Of a stretch of 64,000 nt of DNA, positions 1 to 8,146 are shown one piece after another. Made by a program: the position numbers and the translations under genes. Below the pieces are notes generated by a model, which was not told the DNA's origin, made no database searches, and worked only from the letters and a program-made list of their open reading frames with translations. This stretch comes from an uncultured Lachnospiraceae bacterium (GTDB lineage Bacteria > Bacillota > Clostridia > Lachnospirales > Lachnospiraceae), in NCBI GenBank assembly GCA_910588125.1, contig CAJUPI010000008.1, forward strand, positions 16,786 through 80,785, in the 5' to 3' direction. Numbering within the stretch: position 1 is the first letter of the stretch; every line of letters starts with the position of its first letter.

Positions 1-1270
1 AAAAAACATACAAAAGATATAACGATTCTATGGTCCTAAAATAGGCAAATACCGTTCCTATCCACAGAATCCGAAAAACCGTCGATCCCGCTGTGACAAT
101 CAGCATTGGTACAATCGTCTTACCCAATCCCCGGGAGGCTGCGATCGTACAATCCATAAATGCGCTGACACAGTATGACAATGCCATGACAGAAATCCGG
201 CGGATTCCTGCATCTATCACTGCCTGCTCATTCGTAAACAGGGATAGGAAGGAATATCGCAGCAGATAAATCCCTGCTCCTAAAATCAATCCCAGCATAA
301 AGGAATAGAACAGGCAAATATAAAAGCTTTTTATGATCCTGTCACGTTTTTTTGCTCCTAAATTCTGGGCAATAAAACTGGTACACGCTGTATAAAAAGC
401 CGCCATCATATCGTATACCAGGGGATCCGAATTGGCGGCTGCTGAATTCCCTGCCACCATCACAGGATCAAAGTAATTGACACTGGCCTGTACAAACAGA
501 TTTGCCACAGCAAACATAGCATACTGAATCGCCGATGGGACACCGATTCTCAAAATTCGGCACAGCTTATCTTTGTCAACCTTGAGACAGCCCGGACGTA
601 AGGAAAAAGTTTCCTGGCTATACAGTAAAAGGCGAAGCACCAATACCGCTGAAATATATTGAGAGATAATGCTGGCAATCGCCACGCCGCTTACTCCCAT
701 ATGGCACACTATTACAAAGAACAGATTCAACAGCACATTGATTACACCGGCAACGGTCAGATAATTTAATGGCCTTCTGGTATCTCCGGCCGCACTTAAA
801 ATCGCATTTCCGAAATTAAACATGGCCAGCGCAGGTGTGCCCAACAAATAAATTCTCAAATAGCAGGTTGCCCCTTCCATCAGCTCTGTTTTCGTACGCA
901 TCAATGCCAGAACCGCATCCGCAAACAGAATCCCCAAAATCATGATCCCTATCCCTGCAAAAGCCAGCAAAATTGCCGCCGTATGAACCGTCTTTTTTAC
1001 TTCCTCCGTGTTTTTGGCTCCGATGTAGAGAGCTGTCAGAGCACTTACTCCGCTGGATAAGCCTAACAGAATGCCTGTAAACAGAGTAATCAGGATACTG
1101 GTAGAGCCTACCGACCCCAAGGCGATCGGACCGGCAAATTTTCCAACCACTGCCACGTCTGAAATGTTAAAAACAATCTGCAGAATGTTGGAAAACATCA
1201 GCGGCACGCTGAAAACCATAATTTTTTTCCATAGCGAACCGGTACACATATCTATCTCATAGCTTTTCAT
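1..1270 (-). CDS. MATE family efflux transporter (3' end beyond window)
   Basis: Polytopic membrane exporter of the MATE family, which use Na+ or H+ gradients to expel drugs or metabolites. About 423 residues are visible. The protein starts MKSYEIDM and continues into a hydrophobic helix with SVPLMFSNILQ, then GKFAGPIALGSVGS and SSGVSALTA, both typical of the N-terminal MATE bundle. A second half begins near residue 225 (RILRIGVPSAIQYAMF), matching the usual two-bundle duplication. The C-terminal end lies left of position 1. The ATG at 1270 is the only reasonable start; a weak AAGGA lies about 13 bases upstream. It sits 33 bases downstream of the SIR2-like gene on the same strand, so it could be cotranscribed. 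Substrate unknown. Confidence 0.9.
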   Translation of the reverse strand, partial: MKSYEIDMCTGSLWKKIMVFSVPLMFSNILQIVFNISDVAVVGKFAGPIALGSVGSTSILITLFTGILLGLSSGVSALTALYIGAKNTEEVKKTVHTAAILLAFAGIGIMILGILFADAVLALMRTKTELMEGATCYLRIYLLGTPALAMFNFGNAILSAAGDTRRPLNYLTVAGVINVLLNLFFVIVCHMGVSGVAIASIISQYISAVLVLRLLLYSQETFSLRPGCLKVDKDKLCRILRIGVPSAIQYAMFAVANLFVQASVNYFDPVMVAGNSAAANSDPLVYDMMAAFYTACTSFIAQNLGAKKRDRIIKSFYICLFYSFMLGLILGAGIYLLRYSFLSLFTNEQAVIDAGIRRISVMALSYCVSAFMDCTIAASRGLGKTIVPMLIVTAGSTVFRILWIGTVFAYFRTIESLYLLYVF

Positions 1271-1303
1271 TTTGTATAGGATTCCTTTTGTATTTTCTTT
1301 CTG

Positions 1304-2152
1304 TTACATTCCAAATAATAATTCCAGGACTGCATATGTCTTGCGCCCCAATTCTTCGGAAAGCCGGATATCTTTTGCACGGATATCCACCTCCGGGGGA
1401 AGCTGATACAAATCTATCACTTCCAGCCCCTTTCCCTCATAATATTTCCGCAGATAGTCTTTTCCCGCATGGCGGCTGCTGGAAAGAAAATAATTGTGAT
1501 GCATCTCCTGTTTTACCTGCATCTCCTGGGCAATGTAATCAATCCAGCTGACAAATGTTTTCAGATTATAATCATTAAGAGAATAACCGACAAACAAGAA
1601 CACATGATCAATCAGCAAAGATTTTAAAAGAGTCTCCATCAACCGATGGGTATGGGAATAATGCAGGTAGTCATCCTCCTTAAATACCATCTTTTCCGGC
1701 TGGCAGATATCTCCGTGAAGCTTTAAAAGATAATGGGCAGAAATACCAGTCAACAGATCCCGATCCTCCCGGATAATCTCATAGCCATGAGCCACCTGAT
1801 CCAGAAGCGTGTCAAAATTGGTAGTAACAATATGTTTTGGATGAAGCGATACAATCAGCTGATCGAGCAAATTAGGACGGATATCTTTTGGTATCATGGA
1901 CTGGATCAAGGAATAGTAAGACGCATGATTTTCACTTTCATCCAGACAGTAATAGTATTGGGGAATTCTGATATATTCTTCTGTAGCCAGGCGTCCTTTT
2001 GTAGAATAACCAATCTCCCTGGCAAACACCTGAACGATCTGTCCCCAGGTAGGAAGCCCTGAATTTTTCGATACTCCAGCTCCCACAAAGATTACCAGCT
2101 TCTCCCGGCTTAAAGCCAGTGACAAGTCTTTAATCATCTCATAAAAAGTCAT
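1304..2152 (-). CDS. SIR2-like domain protein (putative NAD-binding/NADase)
   Basis: A 282-residue stand-alone SIR2-like protein. Visible motifs are FVGAGVSKNSGLPTW (about residues 22-36, the Rossmann GAG-S...SG-P-W signature), TTNFDTLLD (110-118), KLHGDI with the candidate catalytic His146, and FVGYSLNDYNL (188-198). These fit the SIR2_2 group seen in bacterial NADases and immunity proteins, not classical protein deacetylases: there is no Cys4 zinc module. Its ATG overlaps the UvrD stop as ATGA, so translation is probably coupled to the helicase. By family knowledge such proteins bind or cleave NAD+; that this one does, or that it acts with the upstream repair enzymes, is inference. Confidence 0.85.
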   Translation of the reverse strand: MTFYEMIKDLSLALSREKLVIFVGAGVSKNSGLPTWGQIVQVFAREIGYSTKGRLATEEYIRIPQYYYCLDESENHASYYSLIQSMIPKDIRPNLLDQLIVSLHPKHIVTTNFDTLLDQVAHGYEIIREDRDLLTGISAHYLLKLHGDICQPEKMVFKEDDYLHYSHTHRLMETLLKSLLIDHVFLFVGYSLNDYNLKTFVSWIDYIAQEMQVKQEMHHNYFLSSSRHAGKDYLRKYYEGKGLEVIDLYQLPPEVDIRAKDIRLSEELGRKTYAVLELLFGM

Positions 2153-4632
2153 AATATCCCCTTTCTTCCCACATCCAGATCTTTATCAAACAGGCTCAGT
2201 TGGCGGCCGCCATCCCAGTCCTTTTGTCTCTGTTTCGTCTGCTCACGCAGGATGATATCCTCTGAAATCTGCCCGACAAACGGCGACAGTTCTCCGGACC
2301 CTGTCAGAATCAGCTCTTCCTTGGCCCGGGTCATCGCTACATAGAGAAGTCTTCTTTCCTCTTGTATATCCGTTTCCCCGCCCTTATATTCCAGAGGAAT
2401 CGTTCCCGCCCGAAGGCCGCTGAGAAAAATCACAGGAAATTCCAGTCCCTTGGAGCCATGCATAGTCATCAGGGTCACGGCATCGGAAGTATAATGCTTC
2501 CCGCCCCAACGTTTTAAATCACTCTCTTTTCCAAAGGCCAGCGCTGTCAGCATCTCTTCCATGGTTTTATAAAACACTGCCATGGCCGTTAACTTTTCCA
2601 TCGCCTGATTTTCCGAAAACCCCATATCCTTTCGCCAGGAATTCCATATGCTTTGCGGCTTTCCCCGCCGGCATAAGCTTTTGTATTTATCTGCCAGAAC
2701 CGGATACGCACACTGGGAAAGATCTGCCTTTTCTACATGCCACAAGAGCTTAAGGCACAGAGCCTGTGACAGATAATCCTCCGGATTCATCAGGTTTCTA
2801 AAAAATCCGATGCTTCCCCGGACAATATCTTCATCCAAAAATTCCTCCCGGCCTGTCACCACATAAGGAATCCCTTCTTTTTTCAGACATGTCTCCAAAA
2901 GCTCTGACTGACGATGCGTGCGATAAAGAACAGCAATTTCGCCAAAGCTTCTGGGTATCCGCTCGTTCAAAGAAGCATAACCCTCCTGGATATCAAGCAT
3001 GTCGATCCCGCCAATCTGTCGGTTGATTTCCTTGGCAATAAAAATTGCTTCGTTTTTTGCATCCCGGCTCTGTATCAGACGGACAGGAAACCCGGATGGC
3101 TTTACCGGCAGCAAAACGCCTGGGACTTTTGGAGGGAATCCTTTATCTATTTCCGGAGTCTTTAGCCCACCATCATTTTTCAGTACTTCCATGGATGCTG
3201 TTAGGATCTCCGGAGAGGAACGATAATTTTTCTGCAAATATATGACTTCTGTCGGTTCCTCCTGGCAAAAACGATCAAAGCTTTTGTCATCAGCTCCCCG
3301 AAAGCCATAAATCGCCTGATCCGGATCCCCGATAATGAACAACTCTTTGCCGCCCTTGCTCCAGCTCTCGATCAGGCGGTATTGCAAAGGGCTGATATCC
3401 TGAAATTCATCGACCAGGAGATAGGGAAAGGGTAACGGCTTCTTCTCTGCCAGTTCTAAGGCCCGAATAAGAAGATCAGCAAAATCCAGGGCTGAGAGGG
3501 TTGACAGGCGATCCTGATACCGTTTTAAAGCCCTATCCAGCTCTGAACATTCGGGTGACTTCCCGACGCTATCCGGCTTCCCGGGAATTATCTCTTTGTT
3601 TTCTTGGAAAGCATTCCACTTTGCCTGCGCTTTTTCTGTCTTTTTCTGAGATATCTTTTGCCGCAGCGTTTTTACATTTTCTTTGATTCCCAGTTCTTTT
3701 GCCACGTCCCGTACAAGCTCTTGTATCATGCTTTCTTCTGCCAGTGTATAATGCTCCTGGGCGGCTTTTAACAATTCATTACAAATACTGTGGAAGGTTC
3801 CGATACGTACTTTTCTGGCAATATGCCTTTTGCCCAATTGATTTTCCAGGCGAATTCGCATTTCTTCCGCCGCTTTATTGGTAAAGGTAACTGCTGTTAT
3901 TTGTCCCGGTTTTACCCGGCGGTTTTGCAATAAATAGAGGATTCGGGAGACAAGCGTCTTCGTCTTGCCCGTTCCCGGTCCGGCAATCACAGCGATTCTA
4001 GGTGATGCAGAACAGACAGCCAAAAGCTGCTCTTTATTTAAAGCAGCGGCAGTTTCCTTCAGTATTTTCCCATCGCTTGTCTCTTTCTCGTTGTTTTCCT
4101 TTAAAACCGCCAATATATTCGATTCTTTATTGACCGGCGACGGAACCTTTTCTCCTCCCCAGCCAAACATACTCATCTGTCCTTCCATAGATTCCAGCTC
4201 TGATGGTTCAAACAGCTGAATTATGCCATATTCCCCATCAAAGCCCGGGAACCGCCGCACTTCACCCTGCCTCAGCCGCCTTATGCCCTCACCAATCTGA
4301 TATCCAAACGATCGCTGAATTTCTTCTATGGATCGCTTTCGCAAAATAGAAAACTCTGTCCCCAGGCAAGCCAGCATTTCCCCATACTTGTGCTGGACCT
4401 TTACACTGGCAGCTGTACTGCCAATGGATGACGCGATCACCTCAGGAAGCGGCACCAGGCTTTCAAAAGCAGCAGCCCCCGAACGTGTATACCCCTCCTT
4501 TCGGTCAGCCAGCTGCTCGATTCGATGAGAAACTCCCAGAGTAAGCTTTTTTCCACAAACTGGGCACTTTCCTTGGTGTTTTTCCGCCTCATAAGGGCTT
4601 AAACATAAATGGCATTTCCCGATGGCCGTCAT
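2149..4632 (-). CDS. UvrD/Rep-type helicase with N-terminal EndoQ zinc module
   Basis: An 827-residue product from the ATG at 4632. Residues 1-150 resemble the C-terminal part of endonuclease Q: C7-x2-C10 and C23-x2-C26 form a zinc knuckle, followed by KKLTLGVSHRIEQLADR. The rest is a superfamily-1 helicase: Walker A IAGPGTGKTKT (216-226), DEFQD (408-412), GDPDQAIYGFRGAD (435-448), NYRS, then TMHGSKGLEFPVIFL and YVAMTRAKEEL near the end. The start chosen has GAGGAGGG 11 bases upstream, inside the preceding gene. The PHP nuclease domain expected at the N-terminus is encoded just upstream in another frame; removing one G in the GGG at 4618-4620 would join them into one EndoQ-UvrD fusion of about 1,100 residues. 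Likely role: unwinding DNA at sites of deaminated-base cleavage. Confidence 0.88.
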   Translation of the reverse strand: MTAIGKCHLCLSPYEAEKHQGKCPVCGKKLTLGVSHRIEQLADRKEGYTRSGAAAFESLVPLPEVIASSIGSTAASVKVQHKYGEMLACLGTEFSILRKRSIEEIQRSFGYQIGEGIRRLRQGEVRRFPGFDGEYGIIQLFEPSELESMEGQMSMFGWGGEKVPSPVNKESNILAVLKENNEKETSDGKILKETAAALNKEQLLAVCSASPRIAVIAGPGTGKTKTLVSRILYLLQNRRVKPGQITAVTFTNKAAEEMRIRLENQLGKRHIARKVRIGTFHSICNELLKAAQEHYTLAEESMIQELVRDVAKELGIKENVKTLRQKISQKKTEKAQAKWNAFQENKEIIPGKPDSVGKSPECSELDRALKRYQDRLSTLSALDFADLLIRALELAEKKPLPFPYLLVDEFQDISPLQYRLIESWSKGGKELFIIGDPDQAIYGFRGADDKSFDRFCQEEPTEVIYLQKNYRSSPEILTASMEVLKNDGGLKTPEIDKGFPPKVPGVLLPVKPSGFPVRLIQSRDAKNEAIFIAKEINRQIGGIDMLDIQEGYASLNERIPRSFGEIAVLYRTHRQSELLETCLKKEGIPYVVTGREEFLDEDIVRGSIGFFRNLMNPEDYLSQALCLKLLWHVEKADLSQCAYPVLADKYKSLCRRGKPQSIWNSWRKDMGFSENQAMEKLTAMAVFYKTMEEMLTALAFGKESDLKRWGGKHYTSDAVTLMTMHGSKGLEFPVIFLSGLRAGTIPLEYKGGETDIQEERRLLYVAMTRAKEELILTGSGELSPFVGQISEDIILREQTKQRQKDWDGGRQLSLFDKDLDVGRKGIL

Positions 4633-5431
4633 AGTGGTATTTTCCCTCCTCAGGAAAAAATTCAATCGTCCCCACAAGCCCCTGCCCCTTTTGAATTGCC
4701 CCATATAAGCCGTCATAAGACAACGAAATGTCCAGAAGATTCGCCTCCCGCCCCAGCTTTGCCGGAGAATGGGCATCGGAATTGGAAATCAGCTGGAACC
4801 GATCCAGAGCTGACAATCGCCAGTTCATCGGCGGATCTGAGGATAGTCCGGTTTCTATGGCATGAACATAAGGCGTCAAATCCCCAAAGCATTCCTCCGC
4901 CGTGTCAAATCCGGAAAAAGCTCCAAACATGGAAAAATGAGGCGTCCAGATATGAGCTGGCACAAAAATTGCATTCGGGCATACTTCTAACGTGATTTCC
5001 AACAAATCCCGGCTGTCCAATCCCAGAATGGGCCTTCCATCCGAATGGATATTTCCGATCATCTCCAATCTCTTAGAAAGCAATTCCGCCTCAAAAAGGC
5101 CAGGCAGCAAAATCAAATTATGGACTTTCCTCACTCGGCCGTTCTTTTTATAAATGGAACTGATTTCTCCGGAAACCACGAACCTGGGAGAAAAATCTTC
5201 CTCTCCGATTCTGTCCTTCCGTTGCAGCTCCTCTTTTAAGCGATATAATCCCGGTTCTGCCGGAACCAGTTTTTCTTGCAGTTCCTGCCGCCATGCCGGA
5301 TGAGTAAAATCCCCTGTGCCCAGCAAGTGAATTCCCTTCCGTCTGGACCATAAATCCAGATATTCCGGCACACATTCTTTACTGGTAGCCCGGGAATACC
5401 GGGAATGAATATGTAAATCCGCAATGTACAT
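4589..5431 (-). CDS. EndoQ-like PHP-domain endonuclease, catalytic part (frame ends early)
   Basis: A 280-residue PHP-family protein. MYIADLHIHSRYS holds the first metal-binding histidines; FVVSGEISSIY, PAHIWTPHFSMFG and ISNSDAHSPAKLGREAN are further PHP metal ligands. This arrangement is characteristic of endonuclease Q, which nicks DNA at deaminated bases. EndoQ proteins normally continue after 'KYHYDGH' into a zinc knuckle; here the frame instead reads REMPFMFKPL and stops, while the zinc knuckle lies in the +1 frame of the UvrD gene. The start at 5431 is supported by the AAGGTGAG site and by a promoter at 5499-5527, which rules out the in-frame ATG further upstream. Overlap with the helicase gene is 44 bases. 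Either a disrupted fusion gene or a genuine two-cistron split. Confidence 0.85.
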   Translation of the reverse strand: MYIADLHIHSRYSRATSKECVPEYLDLWSRRKGIHLLGTGDFTHPAWRQELQEKLVPAEPGLYRLKEELQRKDRIGEEDFSPRFVVSGEISSIYKKNGRVRKVHNLILLPGLFEAELLSKRLEMIGNIHSDGRPILGLDSRDLLEITLEVCPNAIFVPAHIWTPHFSMFGAFSGFDTAEECFGDLTPYVHAIETGLSSDPPMNWRLSALDRFQLISNSDAHSPAKLGREANLLDISLSYDGLYGAIQKGQGLVGTIEFFPEEGKYHYDGHREMPFMFKPL

Positions 5432-5498
5432 CTCTTGTCTCACCTTTCCTTGCCCACAGAGGGTAATCTTTATCAACCGTAATCTTTCTTTTGTTTTC

Positions 5499-5527
5499 AG
5501 TATATCAAAGACGGGGATTTTCATCAA
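5499..5527 (-). promoter_or_regulatory. Sigma-A-type promoter for the EndoQ-UvrD-SIR2 unit
   Basis: On the minus strand TTGATG and TATACT are separated by 17 bases, about 70 bases upstream of the PHP gene start. It fits the vegetative promoter consensus and shows that the coding start is at 5431. Confidence 0.7.
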
Positions 5528-5593
5528 GAGAAACGAGTCATCGGTAAATATTCCGCAAAACATCTCGTTTTTTGCCATTTTTGAAAATTTTGC

Positions 5594-5622
5594 TTGCCAA
5601 ATCTACAATAATTTGTTATGAT
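5594..5622 (+). promoter_or_regulatory. Sigma-A-type promoter for rpmB
   Basis: TTGCCA and TATGAT with an exact 17-base spacer, 63 bases upstream of the rpmB start. It is divergent from the EndoQ promoter, so 5432-5685 is a bidirectional control region with nothing else recognisable. Confidence 0.75.
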
Positions 5623-5685
5623 ACCTATGTTGTGTTTCCGTATTAGAATCGGCAGCAAAAATCCTGTGGTTAAGGAGGTGCGATC

Positions 5686-5871
5686 ATGGCTAAATGTGCA
5701 ATTTGCCAAAAGGCTGCTCACTTCGGCAATAACGTGAGCCATTCCCATAGAAGATCCAATGCGATCTGGAAAGCGAATGTGAAATCTGTCAAGGTTAAAG
5801 TCAACGGCGCTGCTAAAAAGATGTACGTATGTACTTCCTGTCTGCGTTCCGGCTTAGTTGAGAGAGCATAA
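5686..5871 (+). CDS. rpmB: 50S ribosomal protein L28
   Basis: A 61-residue protein of the usual L28 length for Clostridia, a structural component of the large ribosomal subunit. MAKCAICQKAAHFGNNVSHS and the RRSNAIWKANVKSV region are typical, and the four cysteines (C4, C7 near the start and the C-x2-C in VCTSCLRSG) indicate the zinc-binding form of L28. A very strong Shine-Dalgarno, AAGGAGGTG, lies 6 bases before the ATG. It is monocistronic, with its own promoter at 5594-5622 and a fold-back repeat directly downstream that may serve as its 3' end. It is the only plus-strand gene in the first 14 kb. Confidence 0.98.
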   Translation: MAKCAICQKAAHFGNNVSHSHRRSNAIWKANVKSVKVKVNGAAKKMYVCTSCLRSGLVERA

Positions 5872-5884
5872 TGAAAATGGATAA

Positions 5885-5984
5885 GGGTGTTGCAAAATAA
5901 ACCGCTCATCATTTCTTTTATCTTATGTACGTGAATTCTCCGAACACAAGATAAAGAAACGACAGGCGGTTTATTTTGCAACCC
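5885..5984. repeat. Fold-back repeat, copy A (MITE-like)
   Basis: About 100 bases with near-perfect inverted arms: the left arm GGGTGTTGCAAAATAAACCG and the right arm CGGTTTATTTTGCAACCCC pair almost end to end for about 40 bases with a short loop. Related elements lie at 18646-18729 and 27471-27574. No coding capacity. It lies between the convergent rpmB and the 45-aa gene and may act as a 3' hairpin. Confidence 0.7.
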
Positions 5985-6013
5985 CTTCATTTTTATGCAA
6001 AAAAGCTTATTCT

Positions 6014-6065
6014 TCAAAAATATCCGGCAAAATGCACCCGGGCCTTTGCCCGCATTTTGCCGGAT
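6014..6065 (-). terminator. Rho-independent terminator of the yicC-to-gerW operon
   Basis: On the minus strand ATCCGGCAAAATGC pairs with GCATTTTGCCGGAT around a GC-rich inner stem and an AAAG loop, followed by ATTTTTG. It lies 18 bases beyond the 45-aa gene stop and closes the long operon that starts at the 13939-13967 promoter. Confidence 0.8.
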
Positions 6066-6082
6066 TCTTACATACTTTGTTA

Positions 6083-6220
6083 TTAACAACAAAACAAATG
6101 ATACCCCAACACCAGACATCCAATAATAAAAATCAAAGTCGAGAGGGTTTCCGGAATAAACAAGAGAAGCGTCATTCCGATCCCAAAACAAAACAGCATC
6201 AGTCCAAAGACCCGCTTCAT
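6083..6220 (-). CDS. Small 45-residue membrane protein
   Basis: A short gene with an optimal site, GGAGG five bases before the ATG. The product starts MKRVFGLMLFCFGIGMTLLL and continues with a second hydrophobic stretch, LIFIIGCLVLGYHLFCC, so two membrane helices joined by a short PET-S turn are likely, ending in a Cys-Cys pair. It is the last gene of the operon, 100 bases after gerW and directly before the terminator. I recognise no named family, though similar small double-helix proteins occur in Clostridia. The good ribosome site, the position and the clean two-helix pattern argue that it is real. Position next to gerW hints at a spore-envelope role; that is inference. Confidence 0.7.
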   Translation of the reverse strand: MKRVFGLMLFCFGIGMTLLLFIPETLSTLIFIIGCLVLGYHLFCC

Positions 6221-6321
6221 AAAAACCTCCGGCCATATCCTTCTGCTGTCAGTATATGCATCCGCCTCTTATTCCATGCGTAAGTATCTTGTTTCTTCCG
6301 TTCTTCTGTCTGGAAATCTGG

Positions 6322-6729
6322 CTATTCCGCATCTGAGCCGTTACCGGCAGCCATTTCTTCTGCCGCCTTCATAGCATCCGGAGAAATCTCCTTTTTCTTT
6401 CCGTCTGTAAACCTGCTGACAATATCCGGCACCATGTCCAAAACCTTGGTCACGGCATCCTGCTGTTTGACATTGACCAGACGTGTCACGCCGTTCTGAA
6501 TCACCAGTACTGCACTGGGACTCATTTTAGCGCTCAATCCACCGCCGCCGTTATTTTTTGCATGGTCGGAAAAAGATCCGGCAGCCATCCCACAAGTCAC
6601 ATCTACCAATGGCAGAATAATGGCATCATCAATCTTTACTGCCTCACCCACCACGGTCTTTGTCGTCACAAACTGATCCATCCCCCTAAACAGAGCTTCT
6701 ACTGTCGAACTAAAATGATTCTCTGACAT
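6322..6729 (-). CDS. gerW: GerW/YtfJ family sporulation protein
   Basis: A 135-residue member of the GerW (YtfJ) family, needed for normal spore germination in Bacillus and conserved in spore formers. Typical features are the N-terminal VEALFRGMDQFVTTKTVVGE, the VKIDDAIILPLVDVTCGMAAGS segment (given here as two parts of one conserved block), a glycine run (GGGGLSAKMSPSAVLV) and a short acidic tail. GGAGG lies 8 bases before the ATG. The DUF2953 gene ends 44 bases upstream, reproducing the ytfI-ytfJ order of Bacillus subtilis. Expression in the forespore or mother cell is expected from the family, but no local sporulation promoter could be recognised; transcription can come from the long operon. 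Confidence 0.93.
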   Translation of the reverse strand: MSENHFSSTVEALFRGMDQFVTTKTVVGEAVKIDDAIILPLVDVTCGMAAGSFSDHAKNNGGGGLSAKMSPSAVLVIQNGVTRLVNVKQQDAVTKVLDMVPDIVSRFTDGKKKEISPDAMKAAEEMAAGNGSDAE

Positions 6730-6773
6730 GATCTCTTCCTCCTTCTTGCTCTATCCTTTCTGAATATCCCTTC

Positions 6774-7763
6774 TTATGCTTTCATAAGCTTTTTGACCAA
6801 AGCTCTGAAATTCTTGTCAAACAACATTCGGACTGCCAGGGCAAGCACTGTCCCAATGCGGATTTTCCCCCGTACTCTTACCTCTCCTTCCATCACCGAT
6901 TCCCCAAACACTGGTTTTATCTCCAGCCCTTTGGCATACAAAGCATAAAACGGGCTGATATATGTCAATATCTGTCCTGTCCTGGCCGGATCCTCAAATC
7001 CAAAACGCACCTGCCCGGATATCTTTCTCGGAAGTATATGTTTACAAAGCTGTTTCAATTGCTGTTTCAAGAGATAGTACGTACGCCGGTTAGCCGGATC
7101 ATTGATAAAAGCAACCAGGCGCTCTTTTTTCTCCTTTAATTCCAGCAAGCGCTTCCAGAGACGAAGCAATTTCTTTTTCAGTTTATCATAAATCCGCCGG
7201 AAAGAGAATCCCCTGATTTTTTTTCCTTTCTTTTTTCCCTTTTTTTTATTTCGCCCGGAAATTTTTTTATGTTTCTTGCCCTCAGTGGCATCCGGCTCTT
7301 TTGCTTTATCCTCTGTTTCCGGCTCAGCAGCCCGCTCTTCTTTTGTTTCCGTGGCAGAAGATACGGGAATCTTTGCAGCGGATTCCCTCGCTGGCTGCTT
7401 CTGTTCTGGGAACCCATCCACCGGATGCCTGTCTTCTTTGGCGGCGCGCTGTTCTTTTTCGTCTCCGGATGCTGCCTTCTCTGCCTTTCCAAAGCTTTTT
7501 TCCAGCCGAAACACCCGGATTCCCAGCACTCTTACCCACAATACCAGCTTCTCTTCATATTTGGCCCCCACTGAAAAACAATGGCAAAACCAATGGATCC
7601 CTGCCTGTCCTTTTGGCGAACCGTCAAAGCTTGCCTGCAAACAATACCGGATCGGAACAAGCAAAACCAGCATAAGCAGCACGAGCAGAAGTCCAACGAT
7701 TCCCAAAAAAACCAGTCCGGCAATTTTCAATATTCCCAATACCGTCCATACGGCAGTCAGCAT
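6774..7763 (-). CDS. DUF2953 domain protein (YtfI-like)
   Basis: A 329-residue protein with an N-terminal membrane helix (about residues 8-38, leucine/valine rich), a short conserved segment (RYCLQASFDG...GIHWFCHCFSVG), a long charged linker of Lys/Glu/Ala-rich sequence (about 85-200, ending in KKKGKKKGKK) and a conserved C-terminal domain including GQVRFGFEDPARTGQIL and GEVRVRGKIRIG. This layout and its place directly before gerW match the DUF2953/YtfI family. The start overlaps the previous gene by 7 bases with GAGGGG upstream, so translation is probably coupled. The basic low-complexity linker is longer than in the Bacillus protein. Function unknown; a role in spore formation is suggested only by neighbourhood. 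Confidence 0.85.
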   Translation of the reverse strand: MLTAVWTVLGILKIAGLVFLGIVGLLLVLLMLVLLVPIRYCLQASFDGSPKGQAGIHWFCHCFSVGAKYEEKLVLWVRVLGIRVFRLEKSFGKAEKAASGDEKEQRAAKEDRHPVDGFPEQKQPARESAAKIPVSSATETKEERAAEPETEDKAKEPDATEGKKHKKISGRNKKKGKKKGKKIRGFSFRRIYDKLKKKLLRLWKRLLELKEKKERLVAFINDPANRRTYYLLKQQLKQLCKHILPRKISGQVRFGFEDPARTGQILTYISPFYALYAKGLEIKPVFGESVMEGEVRVRGKIRIGTVLALAVRMLFDKNFRALVKKLMKA

Positions 7764-8146
7764 AGCCCACCCCTCATTGTGCTTTTTTTCGGATCTCTCG
7801 GTTCCGACAGCATTTCCGTCTCTGCTTCTCTGTCACGATTTATCAGATCAGCCAACCGAAATCCGCCCGTTTTTTGATACAAATCATCGACAATCTCTCT
7901 TGCCACCTCCAGAGCCTCCCAGTATGTAACTGCGACTCCCAAAAGCAAAATCTCCCGTTCCCGATATGGCGGTATATGCAACATTACGGACGGAATGATT
8001 TCAAGAATATTATTCCCGCTCTCCGGCGGCATAATCACGTAGATCTCCGGTTGCCACTTTTTCTCCCGCAGCCCTTTAAGAATCCCATAGCGTTGCTTTT
8101 TTGCTTTCTCTCCCATATACAGGTGATCATACCAATTCATAACCAT
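7757..8146 (-). CDS. Conserved protein of unknown function (129 aa)
   Basis: I do not recognise a named family. The product is soluble, begins MVMNWYDHLYMGEKAKKQRYG, has a beta-rich centre (EIYVIMPPESGNNILEIIPS, then REREILLLGVAVTYWEALEV) and a basic C-terminus. It overlaps the upstream 434-aa gene by 20 bases and the DUF2953 gene by 7, so the three are almost certainly cotranslated. GGAG lies 4 bases before the ATG at 8146 and 10 before the ATG at 8140, so the start is uncertain by two codons. Codon use and composition match its neighbours. The fixed position between cinA and gerW suggests an envelope or sporulation-linked role, without direct evidence. Confidence 0.8.
   Translation of the reverse strand: MVMNWYDHLYMGEKAKKQRYGILKGLREKKWQPEIYVIMPPESGNNILEIIPSVMLHIPPYREREILLLGVAVTYWEALEVAREIVDDLYQKTGGFRLADLINRDREAETEMLSEPRDPKKSTMRGGLC

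Noticed and set aside
4608..4625. Classical -1 slippery heptamer at the EndoQ/UvrD junction
   Set aside because: GGGAAAT is present but in the wrong register for a -1 shift; joining the frames needs a +1 shift or a base loss.
4632..4776. Upstream ATG at 4776 as start of the UvrD gene
   Set aside because: It would extend the protein through 48 residues of unrelated sequence antisense-like to the PHP coding frame; the ATG at 4632 has the ribosome site and the family's zinc knuckle directly after it.
5718..6236. 172-codon minus-strand frame across rpmB and the repeat
   Set aside because: Antisense to rpmB, runs through repeat A and a terminator, and overlaps the better supported 45-aa gene in another frame.
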